This document shows, one piece after another, positions 7,771 to 15,100 of a stretch of 64,000 nt of DNA. The translations under genes and the position numbers were made by a program. The stretch's first letter is position 1. Every line of letters starts with the position of its first letter. The stretch comes from a virus: the IMG/VR virus record IMGVR_UViG_3300050821_002260, positions 27,992 through 91,991 of that record; one strand, written 5' to 3'. The notes beneath the pieces were generated by a model. It had not been told where the DNA came from. It worked only from the letters and a program-made list of their open reading frames with translations, and ran no database searches.

Positions 7771-9084
7771 CTACTCGTCGTCTTTCTTCATGGGCACGCC
7801 AAGTTCGGCCAGCCCTTCTTGGAGATCAGAGTTCTGCCCGGATGTTCCCCAGGATGCAAATCCGCCTCTGGCTCCACTGCCTTCAACTGATTCTTGTAGA
7901 CGTGACAAAGCGCCTTCCGTAGCAGACTCTAGGAAGTACGCCGATTCCTTGATTTTCCTGATTTGCTGCTTGACCGTCTTGCCGAACAGTTGAGGTAGCA
8001 AAACGTTCTTGGCGTTCTCAGGAATAATTTCCTTGTTGACCGCTTCACGGAGCAATCTGCGAGCGGTATCTCCAGAATGGATGTAGAACAGTTTCCCGCG
8101 GAACATCTGGATTCTGTCCTCTTTCTTGGCAACGGATTCGCGGAGACGCCTGACCAGACCCGCCAGATGTTCGATGCGGCGATTCGCTTCTCTGACGATC
8201 GGCTTGGCGACTCGTGCTTGACGGCGATTACGCGCGAAGCGGGAAGTCTTCAGCTTATAGGACTTGCCCACACCTGACGTGGATTTGTCCTGTTTGCCAA
8301 AGTCTTCATCGCTATCGTCATAACCGCGAGTGGGATCTGCTCCCTTGGGAAGTGCGCTATGCCCAGAGTGCCCGAGTCCCCCGGCATAAGACGCTTTCTT
8401 GATTGGAGCCCCTTGACCGCTGTCATCCGCTTCTCGTGACAGACGGCGACCGCGACTGGTACGTACTGGACGGCGGCGATTGCTTGCTTCAGCTGCTACG
8501 TTTGGACGCTCGGTATCAAAGCCTTCATCTTCGAACGCTTCATCCATGTCGTCCATGTCATCGTCGTCGTCATCCATATCACCATCATCGTCGCCTTCTG
8601 TGGAAGCCACAGTGCGTGAAGAACCTGGAGCGCCTCCACCGGCTGGCTGACCTCCGCCCCCGCCCATTCCACCTGCTTGCGGAGGCATTCCACCACCCAT
8701 TCCATCCTCGTCTTCGTCCTCCATGCCTTCGTCTTCAAAGCCTTCCATGCCCTCATCCTCAAGACCTTCCATGCCTTCGTCTTCGATCCCCTCTTCAAAA
8801 TCATCGTCTGATTCTGAGGAAGCCACTCGCCGGCGATTGCCAGAAGCCTTGACCGTTTGATATTTGCCGTCACCGCCGTAGTCGTTGTGGTCGCCGATAT
8901 CGCCACGGTCCTCTTCGTCTTCTACATCGGCTTCTTCAAGCTCGTTTTCGGTGTCTTCTGGGTCCGGTTCGTCTACAATTTGATTGTCTTCCCCTGTCCC
9001 GTCTGAGGCTTGCAGTCGCCGCTTACCTTTGCGGAAACCGCGCTTGCCAGATCCGGCAGAGGCCTTCACGTGCTTTTTCGCCAT
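7771..9084 (-). CDS. Putative internally initiated scaffolding protein (nested in the protease-scaffold gene)
   Basis: Residue 415 of the 851-residue fusion is a Met codon (ATG 9084) preceded by GGAGGTAAGG, the strongest ribosome-binding site in the gene, 5 nt before the ATG. Initiation here would give a 437-residue product: a basic start (AKKHVKASAGSGKRGF), long Asp/Glu-rich and Gly/Pro-rich stretches, then a helical C-terminal region (HLAGLVRRLRESVAKK onward). Acidic plus coiled C-terminus is typical of scaffolds. The arrangement parallels lambda C/Nu3, where scaffold is translated from inside the protease gene. Confidence 0.65.
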   Translation of the reverse strand: MAKKHVKASAGSGKRGFRKGKRRLQASDGTGEDNQIVDEPDPEDTENELEEADVEDEEDRGDIGDHNDYGGDGKYQTVKASGNRRRVASSESDDDFEEGIEDEGMEGLEDEGMEGFEDEGMEDEDEDGMGGGMPPQAGGMGGGGGQPAGGGAPGSSRTVASTEGDDDGDMDDDDDDMDDMDEAFEDEGFDTERPNVAAEASNRRRPVRTSRGRRLSREADDSGQGAPIKKASYAGGLGHSGHSALPKGADPTRGYDDSDEDFGKQDKSTSGVGKSYKLKTSRFARNRRQARVAKPIVREANRRIEHLAGLVRRLRESVAKKEDRIQMFRGKLFYIHSGDTARRLLREAVNKEIIPENAKNVLLPQLFGKTVKQQIRKIKESAYFLESATEGALSRLQESVEGSGARGGFASWGTSGQNSDLQEGLAELGVPMKKDDE

Positions 9085-10326
9085 TGATTCCTTACCTCCA
9101 CTAGGATTGATGTTGCTGTACTGCTCTTCGTTGGACTGACCCGGACCCTTGCCTGAAATAGAAGCAGCGGCATGTAATGTTCGTGACGCCGCGAATGCCG
9201 CTTCTTTTACCTCGTCGGGATTGTCCGAGTTGTAAGCCGAAACGAGAGAGTCAGCAACTTCCTTTAGTTTCTCGGGACTAAGGGACCCTGCTTCTCTCGT
9301 TCTCTTGGATTTGCTGCCCATGATTCTATTTACTTTGTTCCTGCGACTTTCTAGCATCTTGATGAAACCGCCTCGTGCTGCCGGTTCTGTAACGACGTCT
9401 GCACTGTCTACACGTTGAAATTCTTCTACATAATTGACTTCCTCACCGCCCATTTGACCTTGCCGAGTCTTGCCCACGGCGTTGATGGAAATGCCGAACA
9501 GGTTGACCGCCGTGGGGTCAGTCAAAATTGTGTCAATCATGCTGGTCAGCCACTTCGCGGAAGGGAAGAAGTGGAGCTTGCCATTGAGCCTAGTTTTGCC
9601 GGTCTTGGGATTCTTGTCTACGAAGCAGTCGCTGTACCATCCCACCAAATCCTTCATGCTGCGTTCTGGCAGCGTTTTCTCTGTGATCGCGTCTGGATGG
9701 TCGGCGTAGGCTTTGGCACCGTTGAAAACCTTGACGCCAGATTGGAGCGCTTCGGCGGAATAAAAGTTGCGATCGCGCGAATTTCCAATTCCCTCCTCTA
9801 TGATGGTTACTAGATAGACTCTGCCTTTGCCGTTTTGTTTCTTACCATCTAGAGGCTTACTAATTTCGTCTCTACCCTTTTCCGTAAAAGGGTGGTTGAA
9901 TGAAGATTCACGTATCTTAGAAGCCTTGAAACGGCGGGATTCATGAGTCCCGGGCTCAGCGTTATCCCAAGGATGTCCGAATTTCGAGCTAAACTCTTTA
10001 TCTTTATCTAACGCTCTTGCTCCGTTTTGTGCCCATGCACCCATCTTATCCCATTCTCTAGACGTCCCATCACTAGAGTACCAATTTCTAATCTGACTAA
10101 CGTCTTTGTCGTTAGCATTTTGCCTTAGTCTACTAAGAGCATCTGCTATGTGGTCTTCAGATGGAATCTTTGGTCTACGATTAGTGGTGTTTCCAGAACC
10201 TTTTTTCCCGCCTCTAGGTCCTGAGCCTGGACCGCCAGCGCGTATTTGTCGTCCACGCTTATCGGAAATCAATCGCTGGACACCCGATCGTTGAAGCTGT
10301 CCCTGCGAACTTGCTGAGGTGGTCAT
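7771..10326 (-). CDS. Prohead maturation protease fused to scaffold
   Basis: 851 residues. Residues 1-30 are basic; residues 31-37 are the GGPGSGP motif, followed by a hydrophilic module to about residue 165. Residues 166-330 look like a herpesvirus-assemblin-type prohead protease: VYLVTIIEEGIGNSRDRNFY, catalytic His candidate in YADHPD (His210), catalytic Ser candidate in GISINAVG (Ser280), and SADVVTEPA at the domain end. The remainder is scaffold-like, acidic, and may also be made alone from ATG 9084. Several L/I-x-E sites (KIRES, KTRREA-like, RLRES, KIKES, RLQES) could be self-cleavage points. ATG 10326 has no strong SD and follows the extended upstream frame by 3 nt. Confidence 0.75.
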   Translation of the reverse strand: MTTSASSQGQLQRSGVQRLISDKRGRQIRAGGPGSGPRGGKKGSGNTTNRRPKIPSEDHIADALSRLRQNANDKDVSQIRNWYSSDGTSREWDKMGAWAQNGARALDKDKEFSSKFGHPWDNAEPGTHESRRFKASKIRESSFNHPFTEKGRDEISKPLDGKKQNGKGRVYLVTIIEEGIGNSRDRNFYSAEALQSGVKVFNGAKAYADHPDAITEKTLPERSMKDLVGWYSDCFVDKNPKTGKTRLNGKLHFFPSAKWLTSMIDTILTDPTAVNLFGISINAVGKTRQGQMGGEEVNYVEEFQRVDSADVVTEPAARGGFIKMLESRRNKVNRIMGSKSKRTREAGSLSPEKLKEVADSLVSAYNSDNPDEVKEAAFAASRTLHAAASISGKGPGQSNEEQYSNINPSGGKESMAKKHVKASAGSGKRGFRKGKRRLQASDGTGEDNQIVDEPDPEDTENELEEADVEDEEDRGDIGDHNDYGGDGKYQTVKASGNRRRVASSESDDDFEEGIEDEGMEGLEDEGMEGFEDEGMEDEDEDGMGGGMPPQAGGMGGGGGQPAGGGAPGSSRTVASTEGDDDGDMDDDDDDMDDMDEAFEDEGFDTERPNVAAEASNRRRPVRTSRGRRLSREADDSGQGAPIKKASYAGGLGHSGHSALPKGADPTRGYDDSDEDFGKQDKSTSGVGKSYKLKTSRFARNRRQARVAKPIVREANRRIEHLAGLVRRLRESVAKKEDRIQMFRGKLFYIHSGDTARRLLREAVNKEIIPENAKNVLLPQLFGKTVKQQIRKIKESAYFLESATEGALSRLQESVEGSGARGGFASWGTSGQNSDLQEGLAELGVPMKKDDE

Positions 10327-10329
10327 AGA

Positions 10330-11251
10330 TTACCAGTTTGGATTCTTCCCTTTTAAGAGGTCGTTTTTCGGTTTCGCCCAAGAACCAAGAAAATTGTCGT
10401 ACTGTTTGTTTCTTCCCCTGTCATTCTTGTCGACTTCCCCTCGCATCGGTGGTTTGAGCTTGAGATCAGGCGGCGGATCCGATATCGCAGCATTGACTCC
10501 AGGGTTCTTAGCAAAGGGGTCACGCGACTCAAAGACCCCTCCGGCGACTAGTACGCAGCGCTCGGTCGAAATTTCTCATCTTGCTTTCCATGGACATATT
10601 TCCAGCGGTGCGCTTGCGTTCATTAGACTGTGCGTCGTCCTGCGGAATAACTGACATGACGCGTGGCTTGACCGCTTTAGACAGCATTCCCACACCATGT
10701 CCATAGCCGCGATTCTTCATGATATCTGGACGATCTTTGCTTTCGCCCTTTTTCGCGGCGTCGATAGCTTTCAGCTTCTTGCCCTGTTTATCCATATGGT
10801 CTTTGATGTGTTCCATGATGGCGACGCGGCGAGTCTCTGAAAGTTTGGGGTCAGACAGGAGCATTCTATGCTTGAAGATATGCTTGTTGTGGTCGTCGCC
10901 TTCCATGGCTTCATTGATTCGGCCTAGCACAGTGAGCGTCTTGTGCTCGCCGTCTATGATATCGTCATTGTCATAGTTGTCGGCAGAGGTCTTGTCGTTG
11001 GTGGGAACGCCACGCGAGAATTGCGCTTGACCGGTCGGTACGGACGCTTCTCGCAATCTACGCTGCCTGATGGTGGGAGTTTCCTGAAATGTGTCGTTGA
11101 AATATGACTCCGTGTCAGGTGGGAGGCGCTTTCTAGACTCTCTGATTCTGGACTGCTTTGTGACCGGGTTGCGACCGCCGAAACTGTCAATTTCAAACGT
11201 TGCGCCCATTTCCTCTTCTTGAGGAAGTGTGAAATCCGCCGTATTGAGCAT
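10330..11251 (-). CDS. Head-region protein with probable programmed +1 frameshift
   Basis: The zero frame (10529-11251) encodes 240 residues, hydrophilic, with candidate cleavage motifs RIRES and RRLREA. It ends CGG AGG GGT CTT TGA G. A +1 slip on CTT (CUU to UUU) continues into GAG TCG CGT and 66 codons (ESRDPFAKNP... to ...GKNPNW) ending with TAA at 10330-10332, only 3 nt before the next gene. That tail has no usable start codon of its own apart from a late ATG 29 codons from its end. The purine-rich AGGGG followed by CUU UGA copies the logic of the bacterial prfB frameshift site, though spacing is 2 nt shorter. Start ATG 11251 has SD AGGGAG. Function unknown; a sequencing error is the alternative. 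Confidence 0.6.
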
Positions 11252-11358
11252 TATTGATTCTCCCTAGAAGCGATTGGCGGGTGAGGAGGAAGATGGCCTG
11301 ACCCGCCTTCTCGCTGTGCGCTGACATAGGCCAATGCGTCGTGGATTGTCTTTGCCAT
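11251..11358 (-). CDS. Small hypothetical protein (35 aa)
   Basis: ATG 11358 to TAA 11251-11253, the stop overlapping the next start as TAATG. It begins MAKTIHDALAYVSAQREGG and ends Pro-rich. A copy of the AAAGTAATTCT motif lies 16 nt upstream, but no clear SD is visible. The tight overlap argues for translation; there is no recognisable family. Confidence 0.4.
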   Translation of the reverse strand: MAKTIHDALAYVSAQREGGSGHLPPHPPIASRENQ

Positions 11359-11373
11359 GTTATGTTCGCTATG

Positions 11374-11385
11374 TAGAATTACTTT
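11374..11385 (-). promoter_or_regulatory. Putative late promoter element (AAAGTAATTCTA)
   Basis: An exact copy of the recurrent motif, lying in the gap between the stop of the two-helix membrane protein and the start at 11358. Confidence 0.5.
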
Positions 11386-11387
11386 CC

Positions 11388-11591
11388 TTAGAATCTAAAT
11401 CCGTTGCCAGTGAGATGGCCGGTCATGTTCAGGAAGAACAGCAGGCAAATCAGGAAAAGGACCAGTCCAAGTATCATTTTCAGAGTTGGGTCTAATGCCC
11501 ATCCCAGTTTTGCCATGCCCCATTGCAGAATCAGAACGATGATGACCACGCAGATTACGAAGACCACGAACTCGACCATGAACCCTATCAT
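11388..11591 (-). CDS. Small membrane protein with two transmembrane helices (holin-like candidate)
   Basis: 67 residues with two hydrophobic segments: about 5-24 (MVEFVVFVICVVIIVLILQ) and about 38-58 (LKMILGLVLFLICLLFFL), a short linker (KLGWALDP) and a small polar tail. ATG 11591 has SD AAGGAGA. Size and topology fit a class II holin, but the gene lies inside the head module and no endolysin is adjacent, so a structural or other membrane role is equally possible. Confidence 0.5.
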   Translation of the reverse strand: MIGFMVEFVVFVICVVIIVLILQWGMAKLGWALDPTLKMILGLVLFLICLLFFLNMTGHLTGNGFRF

Positions 11592-11612
11592 TTCGTCTCC
11601 TTTAGGCTGGTT

Positions 11613-12332
11613 CTAAAATTCCTTGATGACTACGCCAGAGGTTTCTTGCTTTCTTGGTTGCGGCGGCATGTAGACGCCGGGATTCTTCCAGCCATTGATG
11701 CGCTCGACACCCTTGTGTTGATTGTTGATGAAATCTCCCATCATGTTGTATTGCTCGGAGTCGTCGTCGCGATTGGACTCTTGCGTGCGAGATTCGTTAT
11801 TGTGTTGCGACCATGCTATCTTGAACGCGCCAGGAACGCCAACTTTCTTCTTGAGTTTTCTTACTTGGTCTTCACGACCTGGAGGCGCTGACTCTCGTCT
11901 AGATTCCCCACCCTGAGAATACCCTTTGTCGTGCATCTTCTGAGCATACTTTCCACCCTCTACATCGTAAGGCAATTTCACCATCCTATATTTTCCACCT
12001 ATTTTCTTACGAGTGTAGTAGTGAGTCGGATGTCCATCTTTATCTTTACCTACATCACGATGTCGTGGTCCACTCCCCGGTCCGCCTTCAGCGCCCTCGC
12101 GCTTCTTCACGTCAGCATATCGCGGATCTACGTAGCCTTCGTTCGTCTTTGGTGCTTGATCTTTTGGGGAAACGAATGGATTGCCCTCACGCTGTGAGGC
12201 CCGACGCGCTCCGGTCCCGCTCGCTATCGTCCGTCTCCCAGACCGGTCGCCGAAGGGACCTCCGCATACTGGATTCTTTGGTGCGAGGCTGGCGGGTGAC
12301 CAAATCTGGCTCGACTTGGCGGCCTGCTCCAC
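11613..12332 (-). CDS. Head-region protein with GGPGSGP module, start unclear
   Basis: The frame is open from GTG 12332, but its first 48 codons overlap the C-terminus of the upstream gene in another frame and look non-natural. Natural-looking protein begins near the upstream stop (12187) with REGNPFVSPKDQAPKTNEGY, then EGGPGSGPR followed by a basic module (YYTRKKIGGKYRMVKLPYD) and a hydrophilic C-terminus (VYMPPQPRKQETSG). No ATG precedes the module and no SD is visible. It may be reached by a +1 shift from the upstream gene (GCG TGA G) or from a weak GTG. Function unknown; probably virion-associated. Confidence 0.5.
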   Translation of the reverse strand: MEQAAKSSQIWSPASLAPKNPVCGGPFGDRSGRRTIASGTGARRASQREGNPFVSPKDQAPKTNEGYVDPRYADVKKREGAEGGPGSGPRHRDVGKDKDGHPTHYYTRKKIGGKYRMVKLPYDVEGGKYAQKMHDKGYSQGGESRRESAPPGREDQVRKLKKKVGVPGAFKIAWSQHNNESRTQESNRDDDSEQYNMMGDFINNQHKGVERINGWKNPGVYMPPQPRKQETSGVVIKEF

Positions 12333-13425
12333 GTGGGAATTCGTGACCTAGACCGTCGTCGATTCTGCTGCGAGTGTTGGATTCTCGGCCGAAATTGGCG
12401 ATGCGCTTGCGACGTTTCGCACTTGCCATCATCGGCTTATTCGCGTCTTGGGGATTGAGCTTGACCGGGGGAGCGTTCGGGTCCTGGATATCCTGACTCG
12501 GCTGCTCGGATTTCTTCGGGACAGGGACAGGAGATTGCTTGCCACTGATGCCTGGAGTGGCTTCGGCAGAAGCTTTTAACCCTCTGCTGTTAAGATACTG
12601 ATGGAGTTCTCCAGCTTGGCTTCCTTGGCCAATCAGTCTTTGTCCTCCAGATTGCCCGACTTTGAAATGGTCCCATACACCTTTATGCAGCGTATTCTGA
12701 GAACCATTCATAGCGATGATATCCTTACCTTTTTGAAACTGATGGTAAGGTTGGGTTTTTCCATCATCATCCTTGAAACTAGTAGTTTTGACTTGCTTGA
12801 ACCCATGTTTCTGTAGAACCTTCGCCTTTAGCCTATTCCATTTAGGAATTTTGCTTCCACTAGATTTCTCTTTAGGATGTTTCCCACCTTGAGGACCAGA
12901 ACCTGGACCTCCTTCTCCCGCTTCACTCTGCTGCATCGACTGTCCCTGTTCAGGTTGCTGCTTTCCCTGTTTCGCTTGCTGCTTCGCCTTCGTAAAGATG
13001 TCTTGGTGATGTTCCATCGCGGCGACATGAGCGTGGCCGAGGTCAGAGTCCAGACCAGCCTTGTCCGCCTGCTTCTTGTGAAACATCATGGCGGCTTTGT
13101 TCGCTTTCATGATTGCTTTCGGTGGCAATTCGCCCATCTGGTCGCCGCCGTTCTCGAACATTTCCTGCAAGCGATTCCCTTCGCGAGTATACATCTTAGA
13201 AGCGCGGAAGTGCGCCAATCCACGATTGGTATTGATGCCATGTTTCGCAGATTGACGCAGGTGGAATTCCTTGGCTTCCTTGATGACCTGAGCGCCTGCT
13301 CTGTCTTCGCGCAATCGCTTGATTTCTGTTTTCTGCTTCTTCATGAAGTCGCCAAGCGTCGGCGGCGTATAGTTCGCGCCCGGTTCATCTTCGCCAGCAC
13401 AACCAATTCCAAGATAGTGGCTCAT
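12187..13425 (-). CDS. Head-region structural protein with GGPGSGP module
   Basis: 412 residues from ATG 13425 (SD GGAGGAT). Residues 1-160 are helical and rich in His/Lys/Gln (for example FHKKQADKAGLDSDLGHAHV). GGPGSGP is at about residues 172-178, introducing a compact module (KVLQKHGFKQVKTTSFKDDD ... LHQYLNSRGLKAS) that is AT-richer than its surroundings. The C-terminus is basic and disordered with KESSMRRSLRR. Two paired segments, FHLRQSAKHG and FHKKQADKAG, suggest an internal repeat (each followed by G-L and H-A/F). Likely a minor head or internal virion protein. Overlaps the upstream gene by 4 nt (ATGA-type). Confidence 0.55.
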   Translation of the reverse strand: MSHYLGIGCAGEDEPGANYTPPTLGDFMKKQKTEIKRLREDRAGAQVIKEAKEFHLRQSAKHGINTNRGLAHFRASKMYTREGNRLQEMFENGGDQMGELPPKAIMKANKAAMMFHKKQADKAGLDSDLGHAHVAAMEHHQDIFTKAKQQAKQGKQQPEQGQSMQQSEAGEGGPGSGPQGGKHPKEKSSGSKIPKWNRLKAKVLQKHGFKQVKTTSFKDDDGKTQPYHQFQKGKDIIAMNGSQNTLHKGVWDHFKVGQSGGQRLIGQGSQAGELHQYLNSRGLKASAEATPGISGKQSPVPVPKKSEQPSQDIQDPNAPPVKLNPQDANKPMMASAKRRKRIANFGRESNTRSRIDDGLGHEFPRGAGRQVEPDLVTRQPRTKESSMRRSLRRPVWETDDSERDRSASGLTA

Positions 13426-13991
13426 ACTAGGAATCCTCCATTGACCATCGGATGCTCTGCTGCCAATTCTTCGTCGTCAGGAAAGTTTGCTTTTGTTTTG
13501 ACCAATTCTTCCCACTGGACCTTGAGCAAAATATCTGCTGTAAAAATAAGATTCTTCCAGAACATCTGGTCATGCAGCACGACATGACTGAGGCCAAGCT
13601 GTTTTCGGTGCGGCTTTTCAGCAACCCATCGCTCCAGCAATTCTACTACTCGCAACGCTACGTCTCTGATATTAGAGTTACTTTGTAGGAGCGTGACCAA
13701 ATCTAGGTTGCGCTTGATGGGATTCTTGCCTTCCAGCCTGCCGCGAATGGCTGGTTTATCGTCGGCTTCTACGTACTTGATGTCTATTTTCAGGAAGTCC
13801 CCGTTCTGACCGTTCTCGATGCTGCAATGGAAGTACATGTCCTTGGGGTCTTCTGGACGGTCCATTGCCGTATAGAGAGTATGAGCATAGATAAGCATCA
13901 GGAACTTGGATATTTCCTCATTCTTGTCTAGCACATCCGCCACTAGCTTTGGATGCGTAGATTTCAGGACTTCATAAACGCTGTCGGCCAC
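13422..13991 (-). CDS. Hypothetical phage protein
   Basis: 189 residues beginning at GTG 13991 with SD GGAGGAA. The sequence is mixed alpha/beta, with LVADVLDKNEEISKFLMLIYAH near the N-terminus and a helical VRVVELLERWVAEKP region. No signal peptide or membrane segment. It lies between the degenerate phosphatase and the GGPGSGP head protein, so a head or connector role is plausible. No family recognised. Confidence 0.55.
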   Translation of the reverse strand: MADSVYEVLKSTHPKLVADVLDKNEEISKFLMLIYAHTLYTAMDRPEDPKDMYFHCSIENGQNGDFLKIDIKYVEADDKPAIRGRLEGKNPIKRNLDLVTLLQSNSNIRDVALRVVELLERWVAEKPHRKQLGLSHVVLHDQMFWKNLIFTADILLKVQWEELVKTKANFPDDEELAAEHPMVNGGFLV

Positions 13992-13999
13992 TCTTCCTC

Positions 14000-14701
14000 C
14001 TATGATACAATTACGACACTGTCAGCCATCATATCGAACGCCGCGAGTTTCCCAGAAAATCCCGCTCCCAAGTCTATTCCCAGTTTACCAGCTCTGCGAA
14101 ACGGCTGTCTAAATGGGACGTGGGAAAATACCACTGTCTTGTTTGGAATCTGCCTGCCGTCCTGTAACCACCAGTTGTTCTCCCCGAACACGATTTCTTC
14201 CGGTCTACTTAGGTCCCTGCCATACAGAGTTGGATGGCCTCCGTTGTGAGTTAGCACGAAAGGGAACACGCCGTCCTCGTACCAGTGATTGGGCTCTGTC
14301 TCTTGCATGAACCTGATATGTGGCTCTGGAATTTTCAGCGGTATCTCAGCTAAAGCGGTCCCTTTGCCAGACATGTATATCAATTTCTTGTCGTCGGCGT
14401 AGCTTTTGAAAACCCTTCCGCCGTTCATGTCGCCCCAGATTTTCTGGTGGTACAGAGATGGATTCTCGCTGATGCAGTGACCGAATGCCCACTCATAGCA
14501 CCCCATTAGAAATATCGTGTTGGGCAGTTTCTTCCTGAACGCTATCAGGTAGTCTAGAACGCCTTTGCTATCCGAACCCGGACCAAGATAAGAGCCAAGG
14601 AATACGATGCTGTCGTCAATAGTTGGCGCTATCTTGTCCATCAGCTTTTTCAGCAAGTTGAGTTCACCACGTACATCTGCTATTGCGAATCGTCTTTGCA
14701 T
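14000..14701 (-). CDS. Degenerate calcineurin-like (PPP-type) phosphoesterase
   Basis: 233 residues aligning by eye with phage lambda-type Ser/Thr phosphatases, but with metal ligands lost. The DxHG motif reads ADVRGELNLL (His to Arg), GDxVDRGPDS reads GSYLGPGSDS (Asp lost), and GNHE reads GCYEW (Asn and His lost). Later landmarks survive: FVLTHNGGHP, VVFSHVPF and IDLGAGFSGKLAAFDM (compare IDTGA-GGKLTAL). This pattern indicates a fold kept without catalysis, possibly as a binding protein. Start ATG 14701 overlaps the upstream stop as TAATG. Confidence 0.65.
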   Translation of the reverse strand: MQRRFAIADVRGELNLLKKLMDKIAPTIDDSIVFLGSYLGPGSDSKGVLDYLIAFRKKLPNTIFLMGCYEWAFGHCISENPSLYHQKIWGDMNGGRVFKSYADDKKLIYMSGKGTALAEIPLKIPEPHIRFMQETEPNHWYEDGVFPFVLTHNGGHPTLYGRDLSRPEEIVFGENNWWLQDGRQIPNKTVVFSHVPFRQPFRRAGKLGIDLGAGFSGKLAAFDMMADSVVIVS

Positions 14702-15072
14702 TAGAGTGTCGAGTCGTTCTTGATGGTCAATAGCCCATCGTCTGCTGAGATTAGAATCAGGCCAGTATTGAAAGTCACTTGAACGGAATATCGAAACACG
14801 CCGTCTTTTCCCATGCTTGGCGGAGCGGCTAAGTCGCCAGCCACGAATACGTATTGGACAATCCCGCCGGAAGGATTCGTGATTGTCATATTCACTTGTT
14901 TTGATGGAGGCAGTGGTTTGCTCTTGGTGTCACAGATAACAAACGAGAGTTGGACCTGTGTAGCGCCTGACAGATTGAGCGGCGTGGCCGCAGGGGGAGT
15001 TTGGCTCTGGTCTATGTTCACCAGATTCAGCTGGAGAGTGTTGCCGACTTCTCCGATTGTTAGGTCTGCCAT
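14701..15072 (-). CDS. BppU-like N-terminal domain protein (tail/baseplate)
   Basis: 123 residues from ATG 15072 (SD AAAGGCG; an upstream in-frame TTG is less likely). The sequence LTIGEVGNTLQLNLVNIDQ, then LNLSGATQVQLSFVI, IVQYVFVAGDL and VFRYSVQVTFNTG fits the small beta-sandwich found at the N-terminus of lactococcal phage BppU and many tail proteins. It follows an AAAAGTAATTTTG promoter-like element and lies next to the fibre genes. Probably attaches adhesins to the tail. Confidence 0.6.
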   Translation of the reverse strand: MADLTIGEVGNTLQLNLVNIDQSQTPPAATPLNLSGATQVQLSFVICDTKSKPLPPSKQVNMTITNPSGGIVQYVFVAGDLAAPPSMGKDGVFRYSVQVTFNTGLILISADDGLLTIKNDSTL

Positions 15073-15087
15073 AGTTTCGCCTTTGAA

Positions 15088-15100
15088 CAAAATTACTTTT
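15088..15100 (-). promoter_or_regulatory. Putative late promoter element (AAAAGTAATTTTG)
   Basis: Recurrent motif upstream of the BppU-like gene; shares the form AAGTAATTTTGTTC with the copy before the portal gene. Confidence 0.5.

Noticed and set aside
8403-8852. Plus-strand 149-residue open frame, His/Arg/Pro-rich
   Set aside because: Antisense shadow of the Asp/Glu-rich scaffold region; low-complexity composition, no SD.
13671-13684. A copy of AAAGTAACTCTAA inside the 13422-13991 gene
   Set aside because: Lies within coding sequence (QSNSN) far from any start codon; treated as chance.
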